Shown: positions 9,519 through 18,320 of the stretch, one piece after another
Layout: every line of letters begins with the position of its first letter
How positions within the stretch are numbered: position 1 is the stretch's first letter
Assembly (NCBI GenBank): GCA_031292275.1
Contig: JARLHL010000054.1
Span: 1 to 50,270, forward strand
Direction: 5' to 3'
Source: Desulfocapsaceae bacterium
GTDB lineage: Bacteria > Desulfobacterota > Desulfobulbia > Desulfobulbales > Desulfocapsaceae
Length of the DNA: 50,270 nt
Notes under the pieces: generated by a model
Databases searched by the model: none
Told to the model about the DNA's origin: nothing
The model's input: only the letters and a program-made list of their open reading frames with translations
Position numbers and translations under genes: made by a program

Positions 9519-11441
9519 TCACATCAAGCCGGAAGTGTCTCTCTTGCTCTTCGTCTTTGCTGCAGCGTGCGAATTCGTCTCGGCATCGGGGTCTGCATGC
9601 CGGCATTTCTGCTGCCTCACCTCTTCTGTCCGCAGCAGGACCGTCATCTCGCATTTTCGGCAGTCAAAGGCCAGGTCGTAGGTCCCGGTGTTGTCGGTGA
9701 TGGTCAGGGGCTCAGTCGGCCCTGGAGTATGGAGGCCGTGAATTGGGCAGAGATTCAGCTGGGCCTTGATACAGTATTTGCAGGTCATAAGGACTGTATG
9801 CCTCTCAGCTGTCGAGGGCTTTGCGGCGAGGTCTGCGCCATGCCGCCTGTAAAAGGTCCTGGCGCAGCCGTTGGCAAGATCCTGCGGGCTTCCGAGGCTG
9901 GCCGGCCACGGCGCTGCATTTCTGCTCAGCGGCCTGCGGAAGAGGGGATGGCGTCGCAGGCGGGTTTCCAGATGGGCGGCCAGGGCCCTTCGGCGGATGT
10001 CGTTGATCGTTGACATCGGGATATGGGGGATAGGGTCCATGTTCAGGCTTACCTCCTCCACTGTAAAAATGGTGCTGCCGCTTTTTCGGGCCTGCTGGAT
10101 CAGGATTTCCAGCATCCTGTCGGGGTTTTGGGCCTTTTCTCCGGATAAAGAGGTGTTGACGGAAGTGTGGCATCCGTCCTCGTCGCTGATGGCGAAGTCA
10201 AGACCGGCCGCCGTCCCTGTGATGGTGACGCCTGCCGCGATCTTCCGGCAGTTCCCGCTATGTTTCAGCTGGTTGATAAAGGCCGTATCAAGGTTTCGGT
10301 ACATGATCGTTCCGGGCAGAATGGCCACAGGATCCCGTGGGTAGATACGTTCACCCTCAAGCCTGTTGACCCGCAGTCCCACCAGGTTTTCATCTGCGTC
10401 GAAAAAGCACAAACCGTCCCCGTTGGCGATCCGGTAGGGAGACTCCAGAGTAAAGAACCGGGAGGTGACTGTGCCGACCCGGCCGATCCTGGCACCTGTC
10501 GATTTTGGGGTCTTCAGGGCGCCCGGCCTGTTTCTCTGAGTTGTCAGAAAATAGTCCGTCCCGCCACGGTGAAAGGTTCGGGCCGGATCGGGTGAAAAGT
10601 CGAAGGTGCATCTGCCCGAAGAGGCCCGCCGCAGATTGTGGTCGGCAGCGATGATCCGGTCCAGGGTCTGCCGGTAAAAGGCTGTGAGGTTTTTTACCGT
10701 GGAGATATCCTTCAATCGTCCTTCGATCTTGAATGAACTGATGCCCGCATCGATGAGCTGCCGGAGATGCCCGGAGAGATCCAGATCCTGCAGCGACAGC
10801 AGATGGCTGCCCTTTTTCAGAATGTTGCCGTCGCCGTCTTTAAGGGTATAGCGATGCCTGCAGAACTGGGCGCAATTGCCCCGGTTGGCGCTCCGGTCAG
10901 CCACTACCTCGCTCATGGTGCAGCGGCCGCTGTATGAGACGCAGAGCGCCCCATGGACGAAGAACTCCAGAGGAACCGAGGTGGACTTCCTGATTGCCGC
11001 GATCTGTTCCAGATTGAGTTCGCGGGCCAGTACCACCTGGGTAAAACCCGTATCTTCCAGGAACCGGACCTTTTCTGCGGTCCGGTTGTCGCACTGGGTG
11101 CTCGCGTGCAGGGGGATTGGCGGCAGGTCGCACTCCAGCAGCCCCATATCCTGGATGATCAGGGCATCGACGCCGATGGAGTGGAGTTCTGCGGCAATGC
11201 CCGCCGCCTCCCTGATCTCTCTGTTGTTAAGAAGGGTGTTCAGGGCCGCATAGACCCTTGCATGGAAGCGGTGGGCATAGTTGGTCAATTCCCGGATCTC
11301 GGCAATGCTATTGGCCGCTGCCGCCCGGGCGCTGAATTTTGGAGCGCCGATGTAGACGGCATCAGCCCCGTGATCGATGGCGGCCATGCCGGTGGCGCAG
11401 TCCCTGGCGGGAGAGAGGAGTTCAAGGGTACGGGGATTCAT
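9519..11441 (-). CDS. Peptidase U32 family protein, RlhA/YdcP-like
   Basis: This 640-residue protein has the U32 architecture: a TIM-barrel start (ELLSPARDCATGMAAIDHGADAVYIGAPKF), the HASTQCDN segment, FVHGALCVSYSGRC and the cysteine motif NRGNCAQFCRHRY, then SLQDLDLSGHL and FKIEGRLK. The length and the C-terminal extension with MTCKYCIKAQLNLCPIH match the RlhA branch, which in E. coli makes 5-hydroxycytidine at position 2501 of 23S rRNA, rather than the shorter tRNA-hydroxylating TrhP branch. The cysteines probably bind an iron-sulfur cluster. Despite the name, proteolytic activity is doubtful. The ATG at 11441 lacks a strong ribosome site. The rRNA role is inferred from the family. Confidence 0.85.
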   Translation of the reverse strand: MNPRTLELLSPARDCATGMAAIDHGADAVYIGAPKFSARAAAANSIAEIRELTNYAHRFHARVYAALNTLLNNREIREAAGIAAELHSIGVDALIIQDMGLLECDLPPIPLHASTQCDNRTAEKVRFLEDTGFTQVVLARELNLEQIAAIRKSTSVPLEFFVHGALCVSYSGRCTMSEVVADRSANRGNCAQFCRHRYTLKDGDGNILKKGSHLLSLQDLDLSGHLRQLIDAGISSFKIEGRLKDISTVKNLTAFYRQTLDRIIAADHNLRRASSGRCTFDFSPDPARTFHRGGTDYFLTTQRNRPGALKTPKSTGARIGRVGTVTSRFFTLESPYRIANGDGLCFFDADENLVGLRVNRLEGERIYPRDPVAILPGTIMYRNLDTAFINQLKHSGNCRKIAAGVTITGTAAGLDFAISDEDGCHTSVNTSLSGEKAQNPDRMLEILIQQARKSGSTIFTVEEVSLNMDPIPHIPMSTINDIRRRALAAHLETRLRRHPLFRRPLSRNAAPWPASLGSPQDLANGCARTFYRRHGADLAAKPSTAERHTVLMTCKYCIKAQLNLCPIHGLHTPGPTEPLTITDNTGTYDLAFDCRKCEMTVLLRTEEVRQQKCRHADPDAETNSHAAAKTKSKRDTSGLM

Positions 11442-11534
11442 GGGGTATTAACGTTGCTTCCGGAAATTTCTGGATGGAGCGCCTCTGTCCTTAACCAGCT
11501 CTCACTCTAGTCATCTTCGGGTATTTGCGCCAGT

Positions 11535-11563
11535 CCTGCCGGACAGGCAGGGTCGCCCTGTCC
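11535..11563. repeat. Two mutually exclusive GC-rich hairpins
   Basis: CCTGCC (11535-11540) pairs with GGCAGG (11546-11551), and GGACAGG (11541-11547) can instead pair with CCTGTCC (11557-11563). The two stems share bases and so exclude each other. They lie between the minus-strand methyltransferase and U32 genes. A related palindrome occurs at 15871-15898. Confidence 0.5.
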
Positions 11564-11590
11564 CTGTTTCGGCCTCAAACCGCCGAAGGT

Positions 11591-12673
11591 TCAGTCCCGC
11601 CAGATCCTGTGTATGGCCAGATTATTTTTCTCTTCAAAGTACCGGAGCACCTCCCATTGCAGGCCTGTCTCAGGAAAATAGGGGCTGAGGTCAGGGCGCG
11701 ACATCAGGTACATCCGGCCTTCAGGCTTCAGATGAGAGGGCAGCTGCGCCAATACCCGCATGAGCAGTCTGCCTTTAAAGTCGTACCGGTTGGGATCCTG
11801 AACCCGGCTGTCACTGGTCGGCAGCGGGGCCTCGAAGAGGATGGCATCATAGGCCTTTTCGACGTCGGTCAGGCCGTCGCTGAGCCATGCATGCACCAGA
11901 TGCTCCGTCCGGGTTCGCCTGCAGGCGGCAACGGTATTGGCAATGGCAATGGGGTTGATGTCGGTGGCGTCAACATGAATTCCATATTTCAAGGCGATAC
12001 AGATGGCCTCAAGGCCCGCTCCGGTCCCCAGGACCAGGATATCCCCGCAGTCGCCGAGATCGGCAAGGACGGCCTCCAGGAGATTCTGATCATAACAATT
12101 GTTGTAATAAAAGACGCTGGGAAAGAGAGGGATCGTACAGACGCCGCCTCGTGTCTCTCTGAACAGATCGGTGACAATTTTGATCTCAGGCCTGGTATTC
12201 CAGAAAATCCTGCAGTCCAGCTGGCCGGATAGAGGCGTGTCCAGCCAGGACGGCTCCAGGGCCTTGATCATGTCGTCCATGGATTTCGAAAAAAAATCCT
12301 CCACGGCCCCTCGAAGCATCGGCAGAATCCACTCCCCTTGCGTATAAGCGTCCAGCAGGAGCGTTGAATGACAGAAAAGGATCTCGTCGCTTCCTCTCAG
12401 AAAGACGATGAAAATCGGAAAAACCCTGCCCTGAACGCGGTAGGCAAGAAGAACGGCGGTATTATCATTGGCCTCCAGCAATGCAGCGGCAGGGGCCTCC
12501 AGGCGAATCACGAGATACTCGTCCGCATGTCCCCTCTCATCCTGGGGAAGCTCAACTCCCAAGGCGTCGAGAAAAAGCCTGAGGTCTCCCTCCTGCGTTG
12601 AAGGTCCCGGTGGGCTGTGCGGCATAGGGATACCCAGGTGATACGGTAAAAGAAAGTTATAACTCGGGACCAT
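11591..12673 (-). CDS. SAM-dependent methyltransferase-like protein
   Basis: This protein of up to 360 residues has a Rossmann methyltransferase core in its second half: motif I ILVLGTGAGLEAICIA, the acidic turn DATDINPIAIANT, and FEAPLPTSD where N6/N5-type enzymes have NPPY. The N-terminal 170 residues do not resemble a domain I know. The substrate is unknown; the altered motif IV argues against a simple DNA or PrmC-type enzyme. An alternative start 16 codons downstream (12625, MPHSPPG) is possible and neither has a strong ribosome site. It runs toward the U32 gene on the same strand, so the two may share a transcript. Confidence 0.7.
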   Translation of the reverse strand: MVPSYNFLLPYHLGIPMPHSPPGPSTQEGDLRLFLDALGVELPQDERGHADEYLVIRLEAPAAALLEANDNTAVLLAYRVQGRVFPIFIVFLRGSDEILFCHSTLLLDAYTQGEWILPMLRGAVEDFFSKSMDDMIKALEPSWLDTPLSGQLDCRIFWNTRPEIKIVTDLFRETRGGVCTIPLFPSVFYYNNCYDQNLLEAVLADLGDCGDILVLGTGAGLEAICIALKYGIHVDATDINPIAIANTVAACRRTRTEHLVHAWLSDGLTDVEKAYDAILFEAPLPTSDSRVQDPNRYDFKGRLLMRVLAQLPSHLKPEGRMYLMSRPDLSPYFPETGLQWEVLRYFEEKNNLAIHRIWRD

Positions 12674-12911
12674 CGTTCATGTTTTCCGATACAATCTGAG
12701 CCTCTACCATATGCATGCTCATCCGGCAAGAGGGAAAATGAAGCCTGGCTGTGCCAGGAGGTAGATGATGTGCGCCCCTTTGCTGCTCCTTTGTGATCCC
12801 GCGGCCAGGCCGGGCACCGCCTTTCATGGAGCCGCCCGGCTTAGGCCGGTTGACGGCACAGGCTGCAGTTCCCTGCCGGCCGGAATACACTCAAGCAGAT
12901 GGTTACGGCTC

Positions 12912-13178
12912 CTAGTGCTCTGCACAGGACGGAAGATCAAAATTGTGTTTGAGCTGCGCAATCTGCATCCCCAGCGGAATGCATGATCTTCCTTCCAGGC
13001 AACTGGCGGCCTCATCTGTTTCAATGAATGTCCGCAAAAAGCGGTTCTGATGGTGCAGGGCAACGACCCAGGCCTTGATTTCTTCGTTGTAGTCAACGTC
13101 GATATCGACCCCGCAGACGCCGGCGTCGGGGAAAACATCCTGGATTTTTTTGCAAAGTTCCTCTTTGGTGATCTTCAT
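12912..13178 (-). CDS. Conserved-looking hypothetical protein, 88 residues
   Basis: The start at 13178 has a clear GGAGG at good spacing, which is the main support. The protein is small, soluble and mixed in charge: it opens MKITKEELCKKIQDVFPDAG, continues with an acidic DIDVDYNEE stretch, and ends with a Cys-containing tail (LPSCAEH). Three further cysteines (two in the first quarter and one pair-like CLEGRSC near the middle) could bind metal, but no recognised motif is formed. I do not recognise the family. It is divergent from the gene at 13495, with a 316-bp gap between them holding nothing that I can support. Confidence 0.6.
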   Translation of the reverse strand: MKITKEELCKKIQDVFPDAGVCGVDIDVDYNEEIKAWVVALHHQNRFLRTFIETDEAASCLEGRSCIPLGMQIAQLKHNFDLPSCAEH

Positions 13179-13494
13179 GGCAGCCTCCGTAGTCTCTCAA
13201 TGAGGGCAGAGCGAGTTTTTTCCGCCTTATGGAAATAATGTAAGAACGGGCAGGAGATAAACAAGCTCCCCCCGCCGCCGGTATTTCTCAGGATTACCTG
13301 CTATGAGGACAGCGTGCAGCCTTCCGCCTGCTGGCTGACGGGATCGTAATTACGGGTATTTGCTCCCGTATGTATCGTGATTATGCTTTTCTGTGGAGAG
13401 GAACCGGCGCAAACAAGGATGGGCGCAGATACTCAAGGCTGTACAGGGCAGCGGGGATGTCCCGACCTGCCGGAGATTGTGCGGAGGATTCGCC

Positions 13495-14016
13495 ATGAAG
13501 CATTCCAGCAAGGCTAAAGAGGTCTGCGTCTGCGATTGGCAGGGAGAAAAAATGTGTGCAATGACGGCAGGCAGCACGCCGCAGGCGTGCGGATTAGGCC
13601 AGGAAAAGATAGTGGAAATGCTCTATACAGGGATACTCGTCGATGGCAGGAAAGGCGGTCTGGTACTCGGACCATCCCATGAGGAAGGCTTTATCTACCT
13701 CTTGCAGGAGGGGCCGTCCGGGTGTTATGGCGTTGTCGGAACCATGGAGGGGGGAGAGTATCTCCTCTCCCGGAATGCCTACCGTCTGTTCCGCCGCCGG
13801 ATTGATGCGATCAATGCCTGGAGGGATCCGGAGGCACGGCCGGAAAACATTGCCGTATCCAGAAAGACCCGCATCCTCAACGCCTTCGGCCCAGACTGCG
13901 ATGGTGCCATTTTTGTTGACAGCGGAGGGCAGTTTGTCGTCAACAGGTATGCGACAAACAGGTTCTATTCAGAGATCGAAGACCTCAATTACCGGGGTGA
14001 GGGGTTGGTGGCATGA
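13495..14016 (+). CDS. Hypothetical protein, 173 residues
   Basis: I chose the ATG at 13495 (MKHSSKAKEV) because GGAGG lies about ten bases upstream; the frame is open further upstream but without a ribosome site. The N-terminal 35 residues carry several cysteines (CVCDWQ, KMCAM). The remainder is a soluble domain with LVLGPSHEEGFIYLLQEG, GVVGTMEGGEYLLS, a basic helix YRLFRRRIDAINAW and FVDSGGQFVVNRYATNRF. No known family comes to mind and no membrane segment is evident. It ends about 95 bp before the convergent flavin oxidoreductase gene. Confidence 0.6.
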   Translation: MKHSSKAKEVCVCDWQGEKMCAMTAGSTPQACGLGQEKIVEMLYTGILVDGRKGGLVLGPSHEEGFIYLLQEGPSGCYGVVGTMEGGEYLLSRNAYRLFRRRIDAINAWRDPEARPENIAVSRKTRILNAFGPDCDGAIFVDSGGQFVVNRYATNRFYSEIEDLNYRGEGLVA

Positions 14017-14111
14017 TGATGAAATGCAGGGACGCCGGTCGTTGATCAGAGGCCTCGGCACGGACGAAGAGGCTCTTGTAAAACCCCTTCGTCTATGAAG
14101 GTCTGGCGTAT

Positions 14112-15176
14112 CTACCGGGCGGCGCGCAGATACTGCCTGGGCCAGACGGCCTCCACCTGCAGTGCCTTGGCGGCGTGCAGGGGCCAGTAGGGGTCGCGCA
14201 GCATCTGGCGTCCCAGCAGCACGGCGTCGGCCTGGCCGGTGGCGACTATCTGTTCGGCTTGGGCCGGATCGGTGATGAGGCCGACTGCTCCCGTGGCAAT
14301 TCCGGCCTCGGCGCGAATCCTGGCTGCGAAGGGGACCTGAAAGCCGGGGCCGAAAGGGATAGGCTCACGGGGGACGGCAAAACCTGATGAGCAGTCGATG
14401 AGGTCGGCACCGATATTTTTCAAGGCTCGGGCCAGGGTCACCGACTGGTCAGCGTCCCAGCCTCCGGCAAGCCAGTCGGTAGCTGAGATCCGGACGAAGA
14501 ACGGCAGTTCCGCAGGCCATTCTTCGCGTATCGCCCGAGCCACCTGCAGGGGAAAGCGCAGACGGTTTTCCAGGCTGCCTCCGAAGTGATCCTGACGCTG
14601 GTTCACCAATGGCGAGAGAAATTCATGGAGGAGGTAGCCATGAGCCATATGCAGCTCAACGACCTGGAATCCGGCGGCAATGGCCCTCTGGGCGGCGGCC
14701 CTGAACTGCGCTTCGACCCGATCCAGATCGTCGGGTGTCAGTGCGCATGGCTCCTGGTGCCCGCTGTCGAAGGGGGTCGCGGTCGGGGCCAGCGTCTGCC
14801 AGCCGCCTTCATCGGCTCCCAGCGGCCCGCCGTCCAGCCACGGAAGGTTGCAGGAGCCCTTGCGTCCGGCATGGGCGAGCTGAATGCCGGCCGTGACACC
14901 GTGTTCCCGGATGAAACGGGTGATCGGCAGAAAGGCCTCTGCTTGGGCGTCATTCCAGAGGCCGCTGTCGCCGGGGCTGATACGTCCTTCGGGGCTGACC
15001 GCGGTGGCCTCTAGCATGACCAGTCCGGCGCCGCCGACGGCCCGGCTGCCGAGATGCACGAGATGCCAGTCGATGGGCAGTCCCTCCCTGCTGGAATACT
15101 GGCACATGGGAGACACGAAAATCCGGTTGCGGATGGTAAGGTCCCGCAGGTTCAGGGGTGAGAAAAGCATACTCAT
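14112..15176 (-). CDS. NADH:flavin oxidoreductase, old yellow enzyme family (YqjM/NamA-like)
   Basis: This is a 354-residue TIM-barrel FMN enzyme. The start carries SPMCQYSS, in which Cys25 and Tyr27 match the YqjM-type residues near the flavin. ELHMAHGYLLHEFLSPLVN supplies the substrate-anion-binding His pair and the catalytic region, and FGGSLENRLRFPL is a family hallmark. The C-terminal GLITDPAQAEQI and DAVLLGRQMLRDPYWP form the phosphate-binding part. The family reduces activated C=C bonds with NADPH or NADH; the physiological substrate is unknown. The length fits YqjM rather than the longer, iron-sulfur-containing dienoyl-CoA reductases. Confidence 0.92.
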   Translation of the reverse strand: MSMLFSPLNLRDLTIRNRIFVSPMCQYSSREGLPIDWHLVHLGSRAVGGAGLVMLEATAVSPEGRISPGDSGLWNDAQAEAFLPITRFIREHGVTAGIQLAHAGRKGSCNLPWLDGGPLGADEGGWQTLAPTATPFDSGHQEPCALTPDDLDRVEAQFRAAAQRAIAAGFQVVELHMAHGYLLHEFLSPLVNQRQDHFGGSLENRLRFPLQVARAIREEWPAELPFFVRISATDWLAGGWDADQSVTLARALKNIGADLIDCSSGFAVPREPIPFGPGFQVPFAARIRAEAGIATGAVGLITDPAQAEQIVATGQADAVLLGRQMLRDPYWPLHAAKALQVEAVWPRQYLRAAR

Positions 15177-15584
15177 GGTCTGTCTCTGTCGTTAAGGTGA
15201 GCGGAACAGGGAATGCCTTGTCCTGGCTGGCTTCTGTTACCCAAAGGACTGGCTGGGAGTGCCGGCGGGCACGCTGCTGAAAGGACCTGCGCGATTGTGC
15301 CGGCCATAAACTCCTGCCAGCAGAGCGGTAAGATTTCTGATCTCCGGATATCTTGGAGGACTTCCCCTGCTGTACAGGCTCTGCGTATACGGTGAGAAGG
15401 CCGTCTTCGGCCCTGTAGAGAGGAGAGGCCAGCACCTCTTCGGATTCTGCAGATCCTGTCTTTCCTCCCCGTCAGGTCTGCTCTTCCTCGCCTCGGTCCA
15501 GGCCGACTGTGTCCGAAAAAAAAGTCGCATGGATGTCCGGGGGCGAGAGGCTTGATCTATGGCTTTCCGGACAGGAGGGGCCCG
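15177..15584. other. Intergenic region without a recognisable gene
   Basis: This 408-bp stretch separates the flavin oxidoreductase start from the tatA stop, both on the minus strand. It holds an A8 run near 15518-15525 (T8 on the minus strand), which could serve termination of tatA, but I see no clear stem before it. The short frames here lack ribosome sites and similarity. Confidence 0.5.
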
Positions 15585-15815
15585 TCAGACCTCCTTGTTG
15601 ACCGTTTTCTGGGGTTCTTCCTTCTTCTGCTCGATCGGGGCCGCATCAACTGAATCTGTTTTGTCCTCCGTCACATCCTTCATATTTTTTTTGAAGGATT
15701 TGATGCTCTTTGCCAGACCTTCGCCGATCTCCGGCAGTTTTCCCGGCCCGAAAATGATCAGAACGACGATCAAAATGAGGATCAGATGCATGGGTTGAAA
15801 AAGTCCTGAAAACAT
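15585..15815 (-). CDS. tatA: Sec-independent translocase component TatA/TatE
   Basis: This 76-residue protein has the TatA layout: a very short N-terminus, one membrane helix (LILILIVVLIIFGPGKLPEI) containing the FG hinge, then an amphipathic helix (GEGLAKSIKSFKKNMK) and a charged unstructured tail. TatA forms the protein-conducting assembly for folded proteins with twin-arginine signals; the superoxide reductase at 483-890 is a likely client. The start at 15815 is fixed by AAGGAGG eight bases upstream; the frame extends 18 codons further without a site. No tatB or tatC is nearby. Short TatB-like proteins are longer and lack this simple tail. Confidence 0.93.
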   Translation of the reverse strand: MFSGLFQPMHLILILIVVLIIFGPGKLPEIGEGLAKSIKSFKKNMKDVTEDKTDSVDAAPIEQKKEEPQKTVNKEV

Positions 15816-15870
15816 GGAAGCCTCCTTATTTCGTTGGTAAAATATATCGACATATGCTCTGGCCGTCATG

Positions 15871-15898
15871 CGCCTGTCCGGGCAGGCCCGGACAGGCG
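15871..15898. repeat. Perfect 12-bp GC-rich palindrome
   Basis: CGCCTGTCCGGG (15871-15882) pairs with CCCGGACAGGCG (15887-15898) around a 4-nt loop. It lies about 55 bp upstream of tatA. The core resembles the palindrome at 11535-11563. No T-run follows on either strand, so it is not a classical terminator. Confidence 0.6.
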
Positions 15899-16017
15899 GC
15901 CGGCACCAGTGTCTTTTTGCATTCTTTGATTATAAGGATGATTTAGCCAACTGCACTCAGTCTTGCAATATAATCTTCCATTTCCTCTGCGAAACGGTAT
16001 GCCGCAGGAGATGGCGG

Positions 16018-16041
16018 GGGATGAGTCATCCGACTCATCCC
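16018..16041. promoter_or_regulatory. Perfect 10-bp inverted repeat, possible operator
   Basis: GGGATGAGTC (16018-16027) and GACTCATCCC (16032-16041) flank a 4-nt spacer. The site lies between the divergent tatA and ferric-reductase-like genes. Its length and symmetry fit a dimeric repressor site, but a simple RNA hairpin is equally possible. The rest of the 15816-16267 gap shows no gene. Confidence 0.35.
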
Positions 16042-16267
16042 GCTTCTCCCGGCATCGATTTCCGTCCCCTATTGTATGCTGATTGCGCCCAAAAAGATAC
16101 ATGAACTTTCCGGCCAGGCCTTAAGGGTGATTTTATGTTTGAAATTACTGCTCTATTGAGGCAATAGTAAGGACATCGTCTGATCTGCTGTTTCTTTCGC
16201 ATTCCCTGCAATCTGCAGCGGCTGCGTCTGGGCGTGAGCACCGCAGCATAAAGGAGCTTTTGGGGCA

Positions 16268-16927
16268 ATGGACAGAGCAAAAAAATCCGGACAGGGCTCT
16301 TGCCGGCTGGTGCCCTTCAGACTTATGGTTGTCCTGGGCTTTGCTGTCCTTCTGGGCGGGGCGCTGGCGGTTCCGTTCCAGTACCAGACCGAAACACTCT
16401 GGTATAAGACCGGGGTCGATAAGGTCCTGCTGCGAACAGGACAGCAGGCCGGTTTGACAACCCTCGTCCTGCTGCTTGCGCAAATCGTTCTTTCCTTGCG
16501 GGGGCGTTTCCTCGAAGGCCTTTTCGGTGCTGCATGCCTGTTGCGCTGGCATCGGTTCAACGGTCCGCTCCTTGCCTGCACGGCCTGCTGTCATGCGATC
16601 CTGGTCCTGGCCCCTGAGGGGCTGGGCAATATCCCCATGGGGAAAAAATACTGGCCGGAAATGGTAGGCGAGGGGCTCTTTATACTCCTCCTGGCCACGG
16701 TTCTCCTGTCGCAGTTCCGGTCCAGGCTGCAGCTGGACTATAAGACCTGGAGGGCCGTGCATAGACCCCTGGGCTATCTGATTCCGGTCCTGGCCCTGAT
16801 CCACGTCCTTTTTGTCAGCGAGTCGTTCGCTCAGGGTGCACCCAGAGCGGTTCTGCTCGTTGTCTTTGCCGTACTCACCCTGTTTGCCGTCCTGGTGAAG
16901 ACGGGGCGCTGGAGGGCGCGGTCGTGA
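16268..16927 (+). CDS. Ferric-reductase-like transmembrane protein
   Basis: This 219-residue protein has about six hydrophobic segments with histidines placed as in the ferric reductase/cytochrome b fold: WHRFNGPLLACTACCHAILVL in the middle and WRAVHRPLGYLIPVLALIHVL in the second half, each with a pair of His spaced to ligate haem across helices. It lacks the FAD/NAD-binding domains of full ferric reductases, so it is more like the haem-binding membrane subunit (compare MsrQ). AAGGAGC precedes the start. It is divergent from tatA. No molybdopterin partner is next to it; the following gene, a YceI protein, is 128 bp downstream and may be functionally linked, since YceI proteins bind isoprenoid quinone-like lipids. 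Confidence 0.8.
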   Translation: MDRAKKSGQGSCRLVPFRLMVVLGFAVLLGGALAVPFQYQTETLWYKTGVDKVLLRTGQQAGLTTLVLLLAQIVLSLRGRFLEGLFGAACLLRWHRFNGPLLACTACCHAILVLAPEGLGNIPMGKKYWPEMVGEGLFILLLATVLLSQFRSRLQLDYKTWRAVHRPLGYLIPVLALIHVLFVSESFAQGAPRAVLLVVFAVLTLFAVLVKTGRWRARS

Positions 16928-17054
16928 GGTCGGGCTGGCCCTTTGTCGCATCGGCTGGCTGCAAGGCAATGCTAAACTGGTGAAGGCCCCCTGAAGAGAG
17001 CGTTCAGGCTGTCTTAGGGGAGAATATGTCGCATATAATTTTCTGGAGGCTGGC

Positions 17055-17651
17055 ATGAAAAGAATATCTGGATTAGGGATTGCACTGTTGCTGTCTGTCG
17101 TTATGGCCCATAACAGCTTTGCCGTCGTTCGTGACTGGACCCTGGATAAAGATCATTCCAACATCTATTTCAGTGTGGATCATATCTATGCCAAGATAAA
17201 CGGGCGTTTCGATACATTCACCGGCACGGTCAACTTCGATCCGGCCAATCTGCGGGAAAGCCGGATCTCTTTTGCCATTACCGTGGACTCCATTGATACC
17301 AACGTCAGCAAACGAGACAAGCACCTCCTTTCGGCAGATTTCTTCGACGCCGGCAAGTATCCGTCGATCACCTTCGATTCCACCGCAATCACGGATGCCG
17401 GAAACGGGATGTATCAGGTGGCCGGGAAACTGAATATCAAGGGGAAGACCTATGATCTGACCCTTCCGCTCAAACTGGCGGGCATCAAAGACCATCCTGC
17501 CGATCCGAAAAGCCAGGTGATCGGTTTCAATGGGACCGTAACCCTCGATCGGCATGTCTACAATGTCGGGGATCCGAAATTCTACGCCATGGGCCTAGTC
17601 GGCAAGGATGTCGAGATCCTGGTCAGTATAGAGGCGCTCAGCCCCAAATAA
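17055..17651 (+). CDS. YceI family periplasmic lipid-binding protein
   Basis: A cleavable signal peptide (MKRISGLGIALLLSVVMA, then NSFAVV) leads into a lipocalin-like beta barrel. Hallmarks of the family are WTLDKDHSNIYFSVDHI, the middle region VDSIDTNVSKRDKHLLSADFFDAGKYPSITF, the LNIKGKTYDLTLPL strand and the GFNGTVTLDRHVYNVG segment. Family members bind polyprenoid or amide lipids in the periplasm. The total of 198 residues is typical. GGAGG stands seven bases before the ATG. The last step of the job here is unknown; it lies next to the ferric-reductase-like gene on the same strand. Confidence 0.93.
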   Translation: MKRISGLGIALLLSVVMAHNSFAVVRDWTLDKDHSNIYFSVDHIYAKINGRFDTFTGTVNFDPANLRESRISFAITVDSIDTNVSKRDKHLLSADFFDAGKYPSITFDSTAITDAGNGMYQVAGKLNIKGKTYDLTLPLKLAGIKDHPADPKSQVIGFNGTVTLDRHVYNVGDPKFYAMGLVGKDVEILVSIEALSPK

Positions 17652-18320
17652 CAGGCTCTCCCGATCCTGCCTTCCTGTGAGGCACCCTGGTTTTGCTGCC
17701 GGGTTGCCCCACAGGAATTTGCTTTTCTCCTCCCCGGCCTTGCCTGTGGCACAACCGTATCTCTTCTCATGGCTGGCGCTGCAGCGAAGTCGCCTGAATG
17801 TATCATCACCTCTCCGCGAAGATCCGGGATTGTTGGAAAAGTAGAAAAAATATCTTTTCCGAACAGCTTCTTTATCCAATCCTAACGCATTCAAAATTTA
17901 TTTCCCTGATAATCGTCAGCAGACCGGTGAACAGTATGACCAGCATGTCCATATGCTGGTTACTGCCGTGGATTTTGATGGCCTGAAGAGGGTTATTGTG
18001 ATGTAACTATCTTGATATAAACAATAAAGAATGAATTTTCTGGTGTCTGCAGACGCCATTGAATCTGGGTGGGGTAAACTGGCCGGATGGAGAAGTCAGG
18101 CCTGCGGGCTGATTCTGTTCCCGTGGTCTGTCAGGGAGTGGTTACACTCCAATTAAGGATAACGAAAATAAATGGTTGAGAATATAATGCCTCATGGAGT
18201 CCTGCGGATAAATGCTCAGGTCTACAGGGAAGGAAAAGGCTGCGGTCTGTCTGCTTCTGCATGCGTTGAATCAGAGAGGAAGAGCTTCCGGAAACTGACC
18301 CTTGTCTGTGGTGAATACCT
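17652..18320. other. 669-bp intergenic region with two inverted repeats
   Basis: No supportable gene is present. A long imperfect stem (17702-17715 with 17743-17756, 12 of 14 pairs) follows the YceI stop by 50 bp and may end or stabilise that transcript. A second stem pairs 17831-17841 with 17854-17865 (GGAAAAG/CTTTTCC core plus a bulge). The region further right, ahead of the chemoreceptor gene, shows no clear promoter. Confidence 0.45.

Noticed and set aside
11525-12232. Plus-strand open frame opposite the methyltransferase
   Set aside because: The minus-strand protein has clear SAM-binding motifs; the plus-strand frame has none.
14080-14101. Minus-strand terminator after the flavin oxidoreductase gene
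   Set aside because: The stem CCTTC/GAAGG is only five pairs and the T-run only four bases; too weak to list.
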